From: Solitalea canadensis DSM 3403
GTDB taxonomy: Bacteria > Bacteroidota > Bacteroidia > Sphingobacteriales > Sphingobacteriaceae
Reading direction: 5' to 3'
DNA: 64,000 bases
Assembly (NCBI RefSeq): GCF_000242635.2
Contig: NC_017770.1
Span: forward strand, 1,302,001 to 1,366,000
Part shown: positions 1 to 9,368 of the stretch, piece after piece
Position numbering within the stretch: position 1 is the stretch's first letter
Layout: each line of letters opens with the position of its first letter
The notes under the pieces: generated by a model
What the model was told of the DNA's origin: nothing
Databases searched by the model: none
Seen by the model: the letters and a program-made list of their open reading frames with translations, nothing else
Program-made: the position numbers and the translations under genes

Positions 1-38
1 GTTTTTCTATTTAATTATTTACCTATTAGTAATCATTT

Positions 39-292
39 ATGATTAAATCAAATAGTGGATTAGATGCTGGCAAGGCTGGTAATGATCAACAACGCAAATA
101 AAAGACACTAAAGATGCTAAGATCAGGCAAGGAGAGAAAAATTATCCATTGAGTGAAGAGGAAAACCCTCAAAAGAAAAGGGAAGAAAGTGAGTTTCCCT
201 CAAAGGAGGATCCGGAAATTGTACCTGATAAAGATCAAAACAAAGAAGATATTAAAAATATAGATCCTGACCGAGATGAAAGAACCTTTTAA
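39..292 (+). pseudogene. Small, highly charged protein, apparently frameshifted
   Basis: An ATG at 39 opens a 20-codon frame that stops at 99-101. A different frame (86-292) then reads a Lys/Glu/Asp-rich peptide ending DPDRDERTF and stops at 290-292, just before a strong hairpin. The composition is coherent and hydrophilic, as in small stress-type proteins of Sphingobacteriales. One missing base near 98 would join the two parts. No family is recognised. It could also be non-coding. Confidence 0.3.
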
Positions 293-294
293 GC

Positions 295-325
295 AAAACG
301 CCGATAGCTGCTATCGGCGTTTTTA
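295..325. terminator. Bidirectional intrinsic terminator
   Basis: A stem of about 11 bp (AACGCCGATAG paired with CTATCGGCGTT, 3-nt loop) is flanked by A-tracts and T-tracts. It sits between the + strand small ORF and the convergent gene ending at 347, so it can serve both. Confidence 0.8.
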
Positions 326-346
326 GTAACAGATGATGTTTTAAAA

Positions 347-811
347 TTATTTTGTCGTATCCCTTAACCGCTTAATAGCATCATGGCCATGTTCAACACG
401 TTGTTTTTGGTTTACTAAAATGGTATTTGTTGCATGATCTAGATTAAGATCCTCATCATTTTCTACTTTTTTATAAGCATCTAAAGCCATATCCTCACCG
501 TATTCACAGTCCACCAACAGTGAATGTTTGTCGTTACCGGTAAATGCGGCTTTTACGTCCATCCACGTGCGGTAAAACTTGCCACCCATGGTGGTAGATT
601 CCTGCGGCTTACCGTTAATCTTGAAAATTTGATCGGAAAGCTCATTGATATTTTTAGAACTGTCGAATGCTAATTGTTGAAATAATGTTTTTAAATTTTC
701 GTCTGAAGTAAGCTCTATTGCTTTTTGATAGCCCTGAACACGATCGTTGTTAATTTTTAATAAATCGTTTAATGCAGAAACTACTAATGATTGATTTTTT
801 ACATTTTCCAT
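347..811 (-). CDS. PA2169-type four-helix-bundle protein (DUF2383-like)
   Basis: This 154-residue, soluble, all-helical protein resembles the DUF2383 / PA2169 ferritin-like family. It has an N-terminal ALNDLLKINNDRVQGYQKAIE helix and the segments FQQLAFDSSKNINEL and ALDAYKKVEND. Such proteins are often found among stress-response genes in Bacteroidota; their biochemical role is unclear. I chose the ATG at 811 (MENVKNQ) over the upstream in-frame start at 835 because AGGTAAG lies just before it and the family starts there. It is monocistronic and shares the terminator at 295-325. Confidence 0.8.
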   Translation of the reverse strand: MENVKNQSLVVSALNDLLKINNDRVQGYQKAIELTSDENLKTLFQQLAFDSSKNINELSDQIFKINGKPQESTTMGGKFYRTWMDVKAAFTGNDKHSLLVDCEYGEDMALDAYKKVENDEDLNLDHATNTILVNQKQRVEHGHDAIKRLRDTTK

Positions 812-975
812 GATCTTACCTAATAAGTTTAACAAATGATTGGTTTACTTAAAGAGTAGAAATATCATGCCTCTTAATAATCCTTGCTAATAGGTTGGTT
901 TGTAAATATAAATAGTTGTAATTCATGGTTTTAATTGCTCGAACTGTAGAATGTGTGGCAATAACAGGCCGGAAC

Positions 976-2214
976 TCAGGAATGAGTAAGTTTCACATTT
1001 TCAATCGGTTTGATTGATATGACACGACTCCGGTAAATCAGGTATAACCCAACGGTAATTAAAGCAATTAAACCTTCTGCCAATACCGCATAGCGAGGAC
1101 CGATATGCTGAGCAAGTAAACCAATTAATAAACTTCCAATAGGAATCATTCCTTGGTACGCCATCACAAAATAACTGATAGCCCGTGCCCTCATGGCTGG
1201 TATCGAGTGTGTCTGGATATAAGTATTAATGGACGAAGTTTGCGCCATCATGCCAACACCTGCAAGTGTCATGAAAAGAAGGGCCAGTGGTAACCATCCT
1301 GATAATGATAAGAATAATAAACTGACGCCTAATATAATACAGGCTGTAATCATAATTTTGATCAGGTTTTTACTTGATTTTAAGGTGGCCATATAAATGG
1401 CGCTTAAAATAGATCCTAACCCGGCGGCACTCTCAAACCAGCTGAAGGTTTTAGCATCTCCATTAAAAATGTCCTTCGCAAAAATGGGCATTAACGTATT
1501 AAATGGAATAACAAACAAACTGCTGATTGTAAGCATTAAGATCAGGCTGCTCAATTCTTTATCGCGTGAAACATATTTAAAACCTTCTTGTAATTCATCC
1601 CAGATACTGGCTTGTGAAGTAGTATGCGGTGTTAAAGATAGTTTCATCATGGATAAGCAAATTAATACAGGCAGATAACTGAAAAAGTTAATGGCAAAGC
1701 AGAAATCTTCACCCAATGTGCTTAAAATAATACCTGCAACAGCCGGACCTGCAATACGGGCAAAATTGGTCATTGTTGAATTCAATGCGATCGCATTTGG
1801 TAAGTCATCTTTATTATCAACCATGTCAACCATCATTGATTGCCTACAGGTAACATCAAATGCATTAATGATACCTTGTGCAAGACTGAGGAGTAGGATG
1901 GTTGGAATGTTGTAAAACTTAAAGAAGATAACAGCCGCTAATGCTCCGGCTTGCAGCATCGAAACAACTTGTGTGGTTATTAAAACTTTAAACCTGTTGT
2001 GACGATCAATATAACTTCCAGCGTAAGGGGATAAAATTAAAGATGGAATAAGGCTGGCAAACGTTACGATGCCCAATAATACAGCGGAACCCGTTAGGCG
2101 GTACACTAACCAGCTTACCGCTGTTTTTTGCATCCATGTTCCAATTAGTGATATAGATTGCCCATAAACAAAAAGCTTGAAATTACGGGATTTTAATGAT
2201 CGGAAAATACTCAT
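976..2214 (-). CDS. MFS transporter, EntS/MFS_3-like exporter
   Basis: This 412-residue protein has about 12 hydrophobic segments and looks like a drug/siderophore-type exporter of the major facilitator superfamily. The N-terminus FRSLKSRNFKLFVYGQSIS and the following GTWMQKTAVSWLVYRLTGS are typical of the MFS_3 (EntS-like) group, as is the loop SYIDRHNRFKVL after TM2. The substrate cannot be read from sequence. I chose the ATG at 2214 because the longer frame to 2238 begins with TTG. It is divergent from the LysR gene at 2344, with a 129-bp shared control region, so the LysR protein is the likely regulator. Confidence 0.88.
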   Translation of the reverse strand: MSIFRSLKSRNFKLFVYGQSISLIGTWMQKTAVSWLVYRLTGSAVLLGIVTFASLIPSLILSPYAGSYIDRHNRFKVLITTQVVSMLQAGALAAVIFFKFYNIPTILLLSLAQGIINAFDVTCRQSMMVDMVDNKDDLPNAIALNSTMTNFARIAGPAVAGIILSTLGEDFCFAINFFSYLPVLICLSMMKLSLTPHTTSQASIWDELQEGFKYVSRDKELSSLILMLTISSLFVIPFNTLMPIFAKDIFNGDAKTFSWFESAAGLGSILSAIYMATLKSSKNLIKIMITACIILGVSLLFLSLSGWLPLALLFMTLAGVGMMAQTSSINTYIQTHSIPAMRARAISYFVMAYQGMIPIGSLLIGLLAQHIGPRYAVLAEGLIALITVGLYLIYRSRVISIKPIENVKLTHS

Positions 2215-2343
2215 GTAGCTTTTATTTAGAATCGACAAGGCAGTTAAGAGATTCCTTAAATCTGACCTCTACAAATTTCAGCAATATGAATACATTTGTA
2301 AAATTAATTATTTTAATGATATTGATTGATAAAAACGATTGAT

Positions 2344-3219
2344 ATGGAATTGCGTCAATTAGAATATTTTGTGCATGCAGCCGAGAAGCTACACTTTACA
2401 GAAGCTGCTGCTGCAGCATTTATTACACAGTCAACCTTGTCACAGCAAATAAAAAACCTGGAAGAAGAACTAGGAATGTTGCTATTCGACAGAATAGGTA
2501 AACAAGTAAGGCTTACAGAAGCAGGACAAGTATTTCTTTCTCATGCAAAAAAAATACTGCTGAATGTAAAAAAAGCTAAGCAAGCCATAACCGACTTAAA
2601 TACATTGGTAACAGGGGAGCTTAAAATAGGAGTGTCTTATGTGTTTACTTCGCGAATTCTGCCATCATTAACGTCTTTTTCAGCAAAGTATCCCGGAATT
2701 AATATTCATTTAGAATATGGTCCTTCCGAAGAATTGGATAAAAAATTAAGAGCCTCAGAACTGGATCTTATTCTTGCATTTCATAACAAGGGAGTTGATG
2801 ATAACCTTGAACTTCAACCGCTCTTTAGGTCTAATATTGTGATGGTTGTTTCAAAGAAAAACAAACTATCGGAACTTAAATCGGTCACGCTTAAAGAACT
2901 TAGTCAGTTCGAACTCATTTTACCGGCTGCAGGGTTTAGCTCAAGAGAATTCATCAATGAGGTTTTTAAAAAGAATAAAATTCAACCCAAAATAAAAATG
3001 GATGTAAATGATATGCACGCCCTTTTATCCCTGTTGAAAAACAGTGATATGGTTGGCGTAATTAATGAAAAAGCATTGGGTGGATGGGATGAACTTTCGG
3101 CCGTTCCCATTGCGAATAAAAGCCTCACTCGCCAGTCATTTATTATCTGGCAAAAGGATGTTTACAGGAAAAAAGCAGCCTTGTTATTTGCAGAAGAGCT
3201 GCTTAACAAACAAGAGTAA
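2344..3219 (+). CDS. LysR-family transcriptional regulator
   Basis: This 291-residue protein has a classic LysR layout. An N-terminal winged HTH covers residues 1-60 (MELRQLEYFVHAAEKLHFTE, then LSQQIKNLEEELGMLLFDR). A linker helix follows, then a periplasmic-binding-like effector domain from about residue 90 (GELKIGVSYVFTSRILPSL). The ATG at 2344 gives the family-typical MELRQLEYF start; the frame upstream has only TTG. It is divergent from the MFS gene and probably controls it. Its stop is only 10 bp from the stop of the convergent LacI-type gene. The ligand is unknown. Confidence 0.92.
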   Translation: MELRQLEYFVHAAEKLHFTEAAAAAFITQSTLSQQIKNLEEELGMLLFDRIGKQVRLTEAGQVFLSHAKKILLNVKKAKQAITDLNTLVTGELKIGVSYVFTSRILPSLTSFSAKYPGINIHLEYGPSEELDKKLRASELDLILAFHNKGVDDNLELQPLFRSNIVMVVSKKNKLSELKSVTLKELSQFELILPAAGFSSREFINEVFKKNKIQPKIKMDVNDMHALLSLLKNSDMVGVINEKALGGWDELSAVPIANKSLTRQSFIIWQKDVYRKKAALLFAEELLNKQE

Positions 3220-3229
3220 GTTTAATACA

Positions 3230-4246
3230 TCAGATATGTGATGACTCCCTTTCAATAAGTATGGGTTCAAGCACTATTTGTTCAGGTGGATTATCATAAT
3301 AATGATGGTCTTTATTCAACTTCAAGAATAATTTTGCAGCTTCTTCACCCATTTTAACACTTTGCTGATCTATGGTGCTTAATGATGGTGATATATATGC
3401 GCCAAAAGCTTCGTTAGCAAAACCTATAACACGTATCTCATCCGGAACCTTGATATTGTATTCTTTTAACTGCTGCATTACTCCTAAAGCTGTATAATCT
3501 TCAAATGCAAACAATCCGTCAAAATCTATCTTTTTCTCGTGCAACTGCTTAATACAATCTCTGCCTAATTCAATGGAGGGTTTGCCATAAAAAATCAGCT
3601 CTTTTTCCAAAGGACGATTATATTGTTTAAGGGCATCTTTATATCCTTTAAAACGTTCTTTAAAGCTTTTGACATTTTGATCTGCTGATATGTGCACAAT
3701 TCGCTTACAGCCATTTTTTATTAGATGTTCAGCCGCTAAAAAGCCTCCCCGGTAATCATCAATTCTAACGGTGGGTACTCCTAATTCATCTACAGCCCGG
3801 TCAAATAATAGTAATGGAATATCATTCTTTTTGATCTCGTAATAATGTTGGAGATCTTTTGTGCCCATGGCAATAGAAGATATAATACCATCTACCCGCG
3901 ACTGAAGGAAAGTGTCAATTCCTTTCGTTTCATGATTAGAAGATTCGCTTGATTGATATAATAGAATCGTGTAACCATTTTCGTTCATTACTGTTTCAAT
4001 CCCTAAAATGATTGAATTAAAGAAGGTTGCACCCAAATTAGGAACCATTACACCAATAACATTAGAACGGCCGGAGCGAAGTGCTGAAGCCACTTTGTTT
4101 TGCTGGTAATTTAAACGTTTGGCTACTTCTCTAACAGCTTCTTTTGTGGCTGCACTTATAGAAGGATGATCATTTAAGGCACGGGCAACTGATGAGAATG
4201 TAATGTTAAGTTCCTTTGCTATGTCGTGAATCGTTACCTTTTTCAA
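3230..4246 (-). CDS. LacI-family transcriptional regulator
   Basis: This 338-residue protein begins with the LacI DNA-binding domain (VTIHDIAKELNITFSSVARAL, hinge helix near KVASALRSG) and continues into a type 1 periplasmic-binding effector domain (NVIGVMVPNLGATFFNSIILGI; FDRAVDELGVPTVRIDDYRGG; STIDQQSVKMGEEAAKLFL). Relatives in Bacteroidota usually control sugar-uptake operons. No sugar gene is adjacent here. The perfect palindrome at 4424-4439, about 180 bp upstream of its start, is a good operator candidate. The effector sugar cannot be inferred. Confidence 0.93.
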   Translation of the reverse strand: MKKVTIHDIAKELNITFSSVARALNDHPSISAATKEAVREVAKRLNYQQNKVASALRSGRSNVIGVMVPNLGATFFNSIILGIETVMNENGYTILLYQSSESSNHETKGIDTFLQSRVDGIISSIAMGTKDLQHYYEIKKNDIPLLLFDRAVDELGVPTVRIDDYRGGFLAAEHLIKNGCKRIVHISADQNVKSFKERFKGYKDALKQYNRPLEKELIFYGKPSIELGRDCIKQLHEKKIDFDGLFAFEDYTALGVMQQLKEYNIKVPDEIRVIGFANEAFGAYISPSLSTIDQQSVKMGEEAAKLFLKLNKDHHYYDNPPEQIVLEPILIERESSHI

Positions 4247-4423
4247 TTGCGGATAATCTAATTTGGTCAGAAAAACGGAAAGCGCATCTTTAGAAAAACT
4301 ACTCTAGAACACAAATCTCAAGGATGTAATAAGCCTCGGTTTTGTGTTTTTTTCAGTAGAGTAAATTTTTTTTGCAATAAAACTAAAGAAAAATTTTGTT
4401 TTAAAAAGTTTAAGTTTAATTTT

Positions 4424-4439
4424 ACGCCAACGTTGGCGT
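4424..4439. promoter_or_regulatory. 16-bp perfect palindrome, LacI-type operator candidate
   Basis: ACGCCAACGTTGGCGT is exactly self-complementary with a central CG, the usual form of LacI/PurR-family operators. It lies in the 805-bp gap upstream of the LacI-type gene and upstream of an ORF-less transcript-like segment. Autoregulation and control of a lost downstream operon are both possible. Confidence 0.6.
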
Positions 4440-4660
4440 TAATTGTGTACTTAACACTAAGGAGTAACTAAAAATGTCAATAGTCTGGGATAGCCTGATA
4501 ACATGTACAAGAGATTAAAAAAATCAAGATAAATAACCGTTGGATCCCCTCCGCGGTTGAGTAGAATAAGATTTACTGGCTGTTTTTCTATTCTACAAAA
4601 TATGTATAACTGGCTGTTATATATCTTTTAGAACCTGCAATAAATCTGCAGGTTTTTTTA
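4440..4660 (+). ncRNA. Putative ORF-less transcript downstream of the LacI-type operator
   Basis: After the palindrome comes AAGGAG (4459-4464), then a 14-codon ORF (4474-4518, MSIVWDSLITCTRD). Next is an 8-bp stem (GTAGAATA with TATTCTAC) and finally a terminator hairpin. There is no longer ORF. It may be a leader peptide plus attenuator whose operon has been lost, or a small RNA. The rest of the gap (4661-5051) is AT-rich and I see nothing else in it. Confidence 0.3.
4632..4660 (+). terminator. Intrinsic terminator with no gene upstream
   Basis: AACCTGCA and TGCAGGTT form an 8-bp stem with a 7-nt loop, followed by TTTTTTATTTT. No ORF longer than 14 codons precedes it on this strand after 4440. 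Confidence 0.65.
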
Positions 4661-5051
4661 TTTTGTAGCTTGTTCCATCTTTAGACGGTTAATCCGCTAA
4701 TTGTTGTAAGTTGTACGATAAAGATTAAAAAACACCTCTTTAGTTTTAGTTTTTTACTGCATAATTTCTTCCTGTTATTCAGTTTTCATTCTATCAAAAC
4801 TTCCATTTTAGCTCTGTTTTAGATTAAATTAATCGCTTATTATTTGCAAAGTTGACCTGTAAATACACTTAATTATTGTTCGAAAAGATCGTTTTACTAT
4901 TCAACTTGTTTCTAGTTTTTCAATGGCTCATTCAATAGATCTATCTTAATTGCTTAAAAATCAACTTTTTGATTGTTTTTATAATATTCATGGAAAATTG
5001 CTGTCCTTAAGTTGTTGATATACAGACTCTTTTACTGTCTATCTTTACCGC

Positions 5052-6047
5052 ATGAAAGAGGTAAAGTTTTATGTCACTTCTGATATAAGTTGGTATAGAG
5101 ATTTTTCAGTAAAAATTGGAAAAGCATTAGGCTCTTCAATTACCATTTTAAATAACACAATGGCACTTCCAAAGCCGGTGGGCGATGGCCGGTTTGAGTT
5201 CTTTGAATTGGAAGAAGGCTTAGGTATCCTTAAAACATATATTAACATAAAAGACTCAGTCAAATTCAAATTATTACCTCACCAATCAAATGATTACCTC
5301 ATTTTACACATTAATCTTCGACCTGGTAAATCTTATATAGTTGATGCAAAAAACAATAAGGTTCATATTGGAAAAAACTGGGATGGGGGAATATTTTGTT
5401 CAAGTTCGGGTGCACCGGTTGAAATAATACTACCCCACGATGAATGGGCTAAAAGTATAACATTGATTATACATCGAATATGGATGTTCAGACACCTAGG
5501 CACAACAAAAAATGAGTTTGAAAGCGACTTAAGCAATATTTTTTTTAGAAATGGTTGTTTACAGTGTTCTTTAGAACTGAATATAGATATACTAAAAATT
5601 GCTGAAGAAATTCAGTTTTCCAGTGTACCATCAGAATGGAAAAAAGTACAATTAAAAGGCCAGTCACTTAAACTGCTTTCTTATTACATGCTTGCGGTTT
5701 CTAATTACAGTAAGCACAAAAGGCTCGATTATAAAGATGTAATGAGAATTATTTCGTTGAAAGAAAAGATGCAGGAAACGGTTAATCAAATTTGGCCTAA
5801 AACAGAAGTAGCAGCCAAACAATGTATGATGAGCAGATCAAAGTTTTTACGGCTATTTAAAATTATTTATGATAGAAATTATTACGATTTATATCAGGAT
5901 ATACGAATGCAAAAAGCTGCTGAAATGCTGGAACGCGGCAGCTCTGTTGCCGAAACTAGCAGAGAGGTTGGTTTTGTAAATACAAGTCATTTTTCCAAAG
6001 TTTTTAAAGACCATTTTTTTATTGAACCAAGTCTTTACAAAAATTAA
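5052..6047 (+). CDS. AraC-family regulator A1 (type A of a tandem quartet)
   Basis: This 331-residue protein has a C-terminal AraC double-HTH domain (about 235-331: EVAAKQCMMSRSKFLRLFK, then MLERGSSVAETSREVGFVN and SHFSKVFKDHFFIEPSLYK). The N-terminal ~160 residues match no AraC sensor domain that I recognise but are shared by all four tandem paralogues (FEFFELEEGLGILKT; SNDYLILHINL; WMFRHLG). It is most like the regulator at 7271, sharing NYYDLYQ..RMQKAAE. The ATG at 5052 is the first in frame. It lies 34 bp before the next gene and is probably co-transcribed with it. Its likely targets are the 21-bp direct repeats found further downstream (inference). Confidence 0.88.
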   Translation: MKEVKFYVTSDISWYRDFSVKIGKALGSSITILNNTMALPKPVGDGRFEFFELEEGLGILKTYINIKDSVKFKLLPHQSNDYLILHINLRPGKSYIVDAKNNKVHIGKNWDGGIFCSSSGAPVEIILPHDEWAKSITLIIHRIWMFRHLGTTKNEFESDLSNIFFRNGCLQCSLELNIDILKIAEEIQFSSVPSEWKKVQLKGQSLKLLSYYMLAVSNYSKHKRLDYKDVMRIISLKEKMQETVNQIWPKTEVAAKQCMMSRSKFLRLFKIIYDRNYYDLYQDIRMQKAAEMLERGSSVAETSREVGFVNTSHFSKVFKDHFFIEPSLYKN

Positions 6048-6081
6048 CTGATAGTACACTAAATGCGGGAGATATTTTAAA

Positions 6082-7140
6082 ATGATTGAAGTTGAGTATT
6101 ACTTTAATAGTGATAAAACATGGTTTATTGATTTTGCAAACTCATTAACAGCTGCAGCTGGAATTGAAACATCAGTTGTTGATAATAAACTTCATGTATC
6201 ACCTTCACTTGGAGAGGGACATTTCGAGTTTTTGGAATTGGCAGAAGGATTAGGAATAGTACGTTCTGATTTTACATTTTATGAAGATTTGAAACTAATA
6301 CGAAACCCTGTAAAAGCCAATGATTATTTTTTGATACATTTTAGTTTAAGTTTAGATCAGGTTACCGTTTATGACGCGAAAGGGCAGCAGATAGACCTTG
6401 GGAATCATTTATCCAAATCGATTTTTTATTCTTCTTCAGGTTTAGGGACCGAAGTTTTGTTTCCAAGGAACAAAAGGATAAAACGTGTACTTATTTATGC
6501 TAGCAGATCCTGGATTTTAAAGCAAATCAAATTTTTTAATATTGAGCAATTGGGTGTTGAAAAAAACTATGTTCAAAATATCCCATTTCAAAGCACCTAT
6601 AATCTAGATATTAATAGTTATAATACTGCCAAAGAAATATTAGAGAAAAATATTCAGCATCCGATTCATTTATTATTCTTGAAAGGTGAAGTTTTAACAC
6701 TAATTTCTAATTTCTATAAAATGGCCAATGAGTCCATTGATCGGAAAAATCGATTGCTTTTAACTGAAGTTGAACGTATATCATCGATGGTAAATGAATT
6801 AATCTTAAAGATGAATATTCCCTGGCCAGAAATAGAAGTAATTGCTAAAAGTTGTCAAATGAGTAAAACAAAGTTTGCAATACTTTTTCAGGAGTTATAT
6901 AGCCTAAATTATTATTCATTCTATGTTAAAAAAAGAATTGAACATGCCTGTTCATTAATTTTAGATGGTACGTTAGTTTCTGAGGCAGGCTTAAGTGTAT
7001 GTTACACTAATCTTGGCCATTTTTCTAAGGTTTTCAAAAAACATGTAGGAGTAAGTCCAAGTAAAATGAATGGAAAATGCAATGCAAATTGCCAAAGCTT
7101 TTATCATTGTATGCGGGCATTGAAAAATCAAATCGATTGA
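6082..7140 (+). CDS. AraC-family regulator B1 (type B of a tandem quartet)
   Basis: This 352-residue protein has the same architecture as its neighbours. The N-terminal domain carries FEFLELAEGLGIVRSDFTF and NDYFLIHFSLS. The C-terminal AraC HTH carries AKSCQMSKTKFAILFQELY and AGLSVCYTNLGHFSKVFKKH. It groups with the regulator at 8292 (both have NYYS.Y and YTNLGHFSKV.K.H.GVSPS) rather than with its immediate neighbours. It carries an extra C-terminal tail of about 20 residues after the HTH, with three cysteines (KCNANCQSFYHC), absent from the other three. A cysteine replaces the usual glycine in SVCYTN. Ligand unknown. Confidence 0.87.
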   Translation: MIEVEYYFNSDKTWFIDFANSLTAAAGIETSVVDNKLHVSPSLGEGHFEFLELAEGLGIVRSDFTFYEDLKLIRNPVKANDYFLIHFSLSLDQVTVYDAKGQQIDLGNHLSKSIFYSSSGLGTEVLFPRNKRIKRVLIYASRSWILKQIKFFNIEQLGVEKNYVQNIPFQSTYNLDINSYNTAKEILEKNIQHPIHLLFLKGEVLTLISNFYKMANESIDRKNRLLLTEVERISSMVNELILKMNIPWPEIEVIAKSCQMSKTKFAILFQELYSLNYYSFYVKKRIEHACSLILDGTLVSEAGLSVCYTNLGHFSKVFKKHVGVSPSKMNGKCNANCQSFYHCMRALKNQID

Positions 7141-7270
7141 TGAAATCACATTTTTCAAAATTTGCACTCTTTTAAGTATTATTAATAATAAAGAATCATC
7201 CTTCTCTCGCCGGATTGTTCCTTTTGGTTTCTTTCTTTTCTTTCTTTTTCTTAACTTTTCTTTATCGAAA

Positions 7271-8272
7271 ATGAAAAATATGAAAGAGGTTGAGTGTAAT
7301 ATTACTACAGAGTTAAGTTGGTTAAAAGCTTATGCATCAAATCTTTCAAAGGCTTTTAATACTCCATTTAACCTGAAAGACAATAAAGTAATTTTTCCTG
7401 ACTCAGTTGGATCCGGAGAGATTGGTTTTTATGCTTTCGAAGATAATTTTGGATTGATTAGAACGAAGCTATACCTGAAAGAAAGTTTTATATTCATTCG
7501 AAATGCAGTTCTTTCAAACGATTATTCCTTAATTCATTATAATGTAAGTGCACGAAAAATCAGACTGCAAAAGCCCTCAGGCATCGAAGTTGATTATGGT
7601 AATGATTGGAATGCATCTATTCACTATTTATCTGCTGCCCATGCTGGCGGTTTTCTCTTTACAAAGGAATTGGGAATGGGTATAATAACATTGGTTATGC
7701 ACCGAACATGGATTCAGCGAAACTTAAGTAAGTATTTTGTTTCGGAAGGCGAGTTGTCGACTAAGTTTTTAGATAATGAGTCGGTTGATGGTTATTTACA
7801 TATTGATCTTGAATCAATGAAAATAGTAAAAAACATCTTGGCTCTTAATGACGATACAAATTGGTACGCATTTTTAATGGAGGGGTATGCCTATAAATTG
7901 CTTTCTATATTCATCAGGAGGATGATGAAGAAAGAGTTTGCCAAAGAAAAACTAAGCTATAAGGATGTGATTAGGGTAATCGACTTGAAAGAACAGTTGG
8001 AGCAAAAAATTGGTAGCCCATGGCCAAAAATCGAAATAGTTGCTGAATCATGTCATATGAGTAGATCCAAGTTTTTAAAAGTATTCAAAAGTGTTTTTGG
8101 TAAAAATTATTATGATTTGTACCAGGAATTACGGATGCAAAAGGCAGCGGAGTTGCTAATCAGTGGATTTTCAATCAGTGAAACTGCAAAAAGTGTTGGT
8201 ATTGTAAATCCAAGTCATTTCGCGAAAGAGTTTAAAGGATTTTTTTATATTGATCCAAGTAGTTATAAATAA
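7271..8272 (+). CDS. AraC-family regulator A2 (type A paralogue)
   Basis: This 333-residue paralogue of the regulator at 5052 has the sensor-like N-terminus (IGFYAFEDNFGLIRTKLYL; SNDYSLIHYNVS; HRTWIQRNL) and a C-terminal AraC HTH (AESCHMSRSKFLKVFKSVF; SETAKSVGIVNPSHFAKEFK). ATGs at 7271 and 7280 are both usable starts. A 130-bp gap separates it from the previous gene, so this second A-B pair may have its own promoter. A T/C-rich tract immediately upstream (about 7200-7265, TTTCTTTTCTTTCTTTTTC) is unusual for the region. Confidence 0.87.
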   Translation: MKNMKEVECNITTELSWLKAYASNLSKAFNTPFNLKDNKVIFPDSVGSGEIGFYAFEDNFGLIRTKLYLKESFIFIRNAVLSNDYSLIHYNVSARKIRLQKPSGIEVDYGNDWNASIHYLSAAHAGGFLFTKELGMGIITLVMHRTWIQRNLSKYFVSEGELSTKFLDNESVDGYLHIDLESMKIVKNILALNDDTNWYAFLMEGYAYKLLSIFIRRMMKKEFAKEKLSYKDVIRVIDLKEQLEQKIGSPWPKIEIVAESCHMSRSKFLKVFKSVFGKNYYDLYQELRMQKAAELLISGFSISETAKSVGIVNPSHFAKEFKGFFYIDPSSYK

Positions 8273-8291
8273 AATAGAAAGTTTTATAATT

Positions 8292-9287
8292 ATGCAGGAA
8301 ATAGAATTTTATTTTGGTACAGGGAAGAAATGGTTGTTTGATCTTATTGAAGCCATTCAAGAGAAAATTGGAAGTAAATTAGTGGTTACCAGTAATAATA
8401 ATATTATTACCTGGTCTACAAAATATAGAGAAGGTAAAGCAGAGTTTATTGAATTGGAAGAAGGTCTAGGTTTAGTCAGAGCCGACTATATGCTTAATGA
8501 AACGCTTACATTTAAGCATATTCCTTCAAAAAGTAACGATTATTTTTTTATTCATTTTAGCATCAGTCTTCATCAGCCGAATATTCACACTTCGGGCGAA
8601 ATCATTGAAATGGGCAATAATTTTGCCAATGCAATTGTCTATATGTCATCGGCAATATCGTTTAATATTGTTTTTCCTAAAGGCGAAAAAATAAGAACGA
8701 TAATTGTTACCGTTAGTAGAAACTGGATGCTAAATAAGATTTCATCCTTAAATATTTCTACAAAGGCCCCTTTGCCAGATTATCAAGAAAATAAACCATT
8801 TCAGGGAGCTTTTAACTTAGATTTAAACTGTTACAATATAGCTCAGGAATTACTGGATACTTATTATTGGGACCCTTCTCACACTTTATATATTAAGGGG
8901 ACTGTGATTAATTTGTTAGCTATTTTCTTTAATAATTTTAGCAACACACTCGGTAAAGAAGAGCGATTGTTTTTAAACGATGCGGAAAAAATAAAAAAGC
9001 AGATAGAATTATTACATGAAAATTTACATGAGCCGTGGCCAGATCTGAAAACAATTGGTGTAAATTGTAACATGGGCAAATCGAAGTTTATGTCGCTTTT
9101 TGCAAAAATTTACGGTATAAATTATTATTCATACTATTTACAAGTAAGAATGCAAAATGCCTATAATCTACTATTAAATGGATTATCGGTATCAGAGGCC
9201 GGAAGAAGTGTGGGATACACAAATTTAGGCCATTTTTCAAAAGTCTATAAAGAACATTTTGGCGTTTCTCCAAGCCTAATTTCCTAA
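8292..9287 (+). CDS. AraC-family regulator B2 (type B paralogue)
   Basis: This 331-residue paralogue of the regulator at 6082 has FIELEEGLGLVRADYML and NDYFFIHFSIS in the N-terminal domain. The C-terminal HTH reads GVNCNMGKSKFMSLFAKIY and AGRSVGYTNLGHFSKVYKEH. The frame is open back to 8250, overlapping the previous gene. I chose the ATG at 8292 because MQEIEFYFGTGKKW aligns with the starts of the other three proteins. The 19-bp gap to the upstream stop implies co-transcription with A2. The next gene downstream is the collagen-like protein, after 485 bp. Confidence 0.87.
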   Translation: MQEIEFYFGTGKKWLFDLIEAIQEKIGSKLVVTSNNNIITWSTKYREGKAEFIELEEGLGLVRADYMLNETLTFKHIPSKSNDYFFIHFSISLHQPNIHTSGEIIEMGNNFANAIVYMSSAISFNIVFPKGEKIRTIIVTVSRNWMLNKISSLNISTKAPLPDYQENKPFQGAFNLDLNCYNIAQELLDTYYWDPSHTLYIKGTVINLLAIFFNNFSNTLGKEERLFLNDAEKIKKQIELLHENLHEPWPDLKTIGVNCNMGKSKFMSLFAKIYGINYYSYYLQVRMQNAYNLLLNGLSVSEAGRSVGYTNLGHFSKVYKEHFGVSPSLIS

Positions 9288-9368
9288 CTCAATTAAAGGA
9301 ATAGAACACTTTTTATTCGCATAAAATCTCACAGCGTCTCAAATATGATTTTTGCATTTAAACGATTT

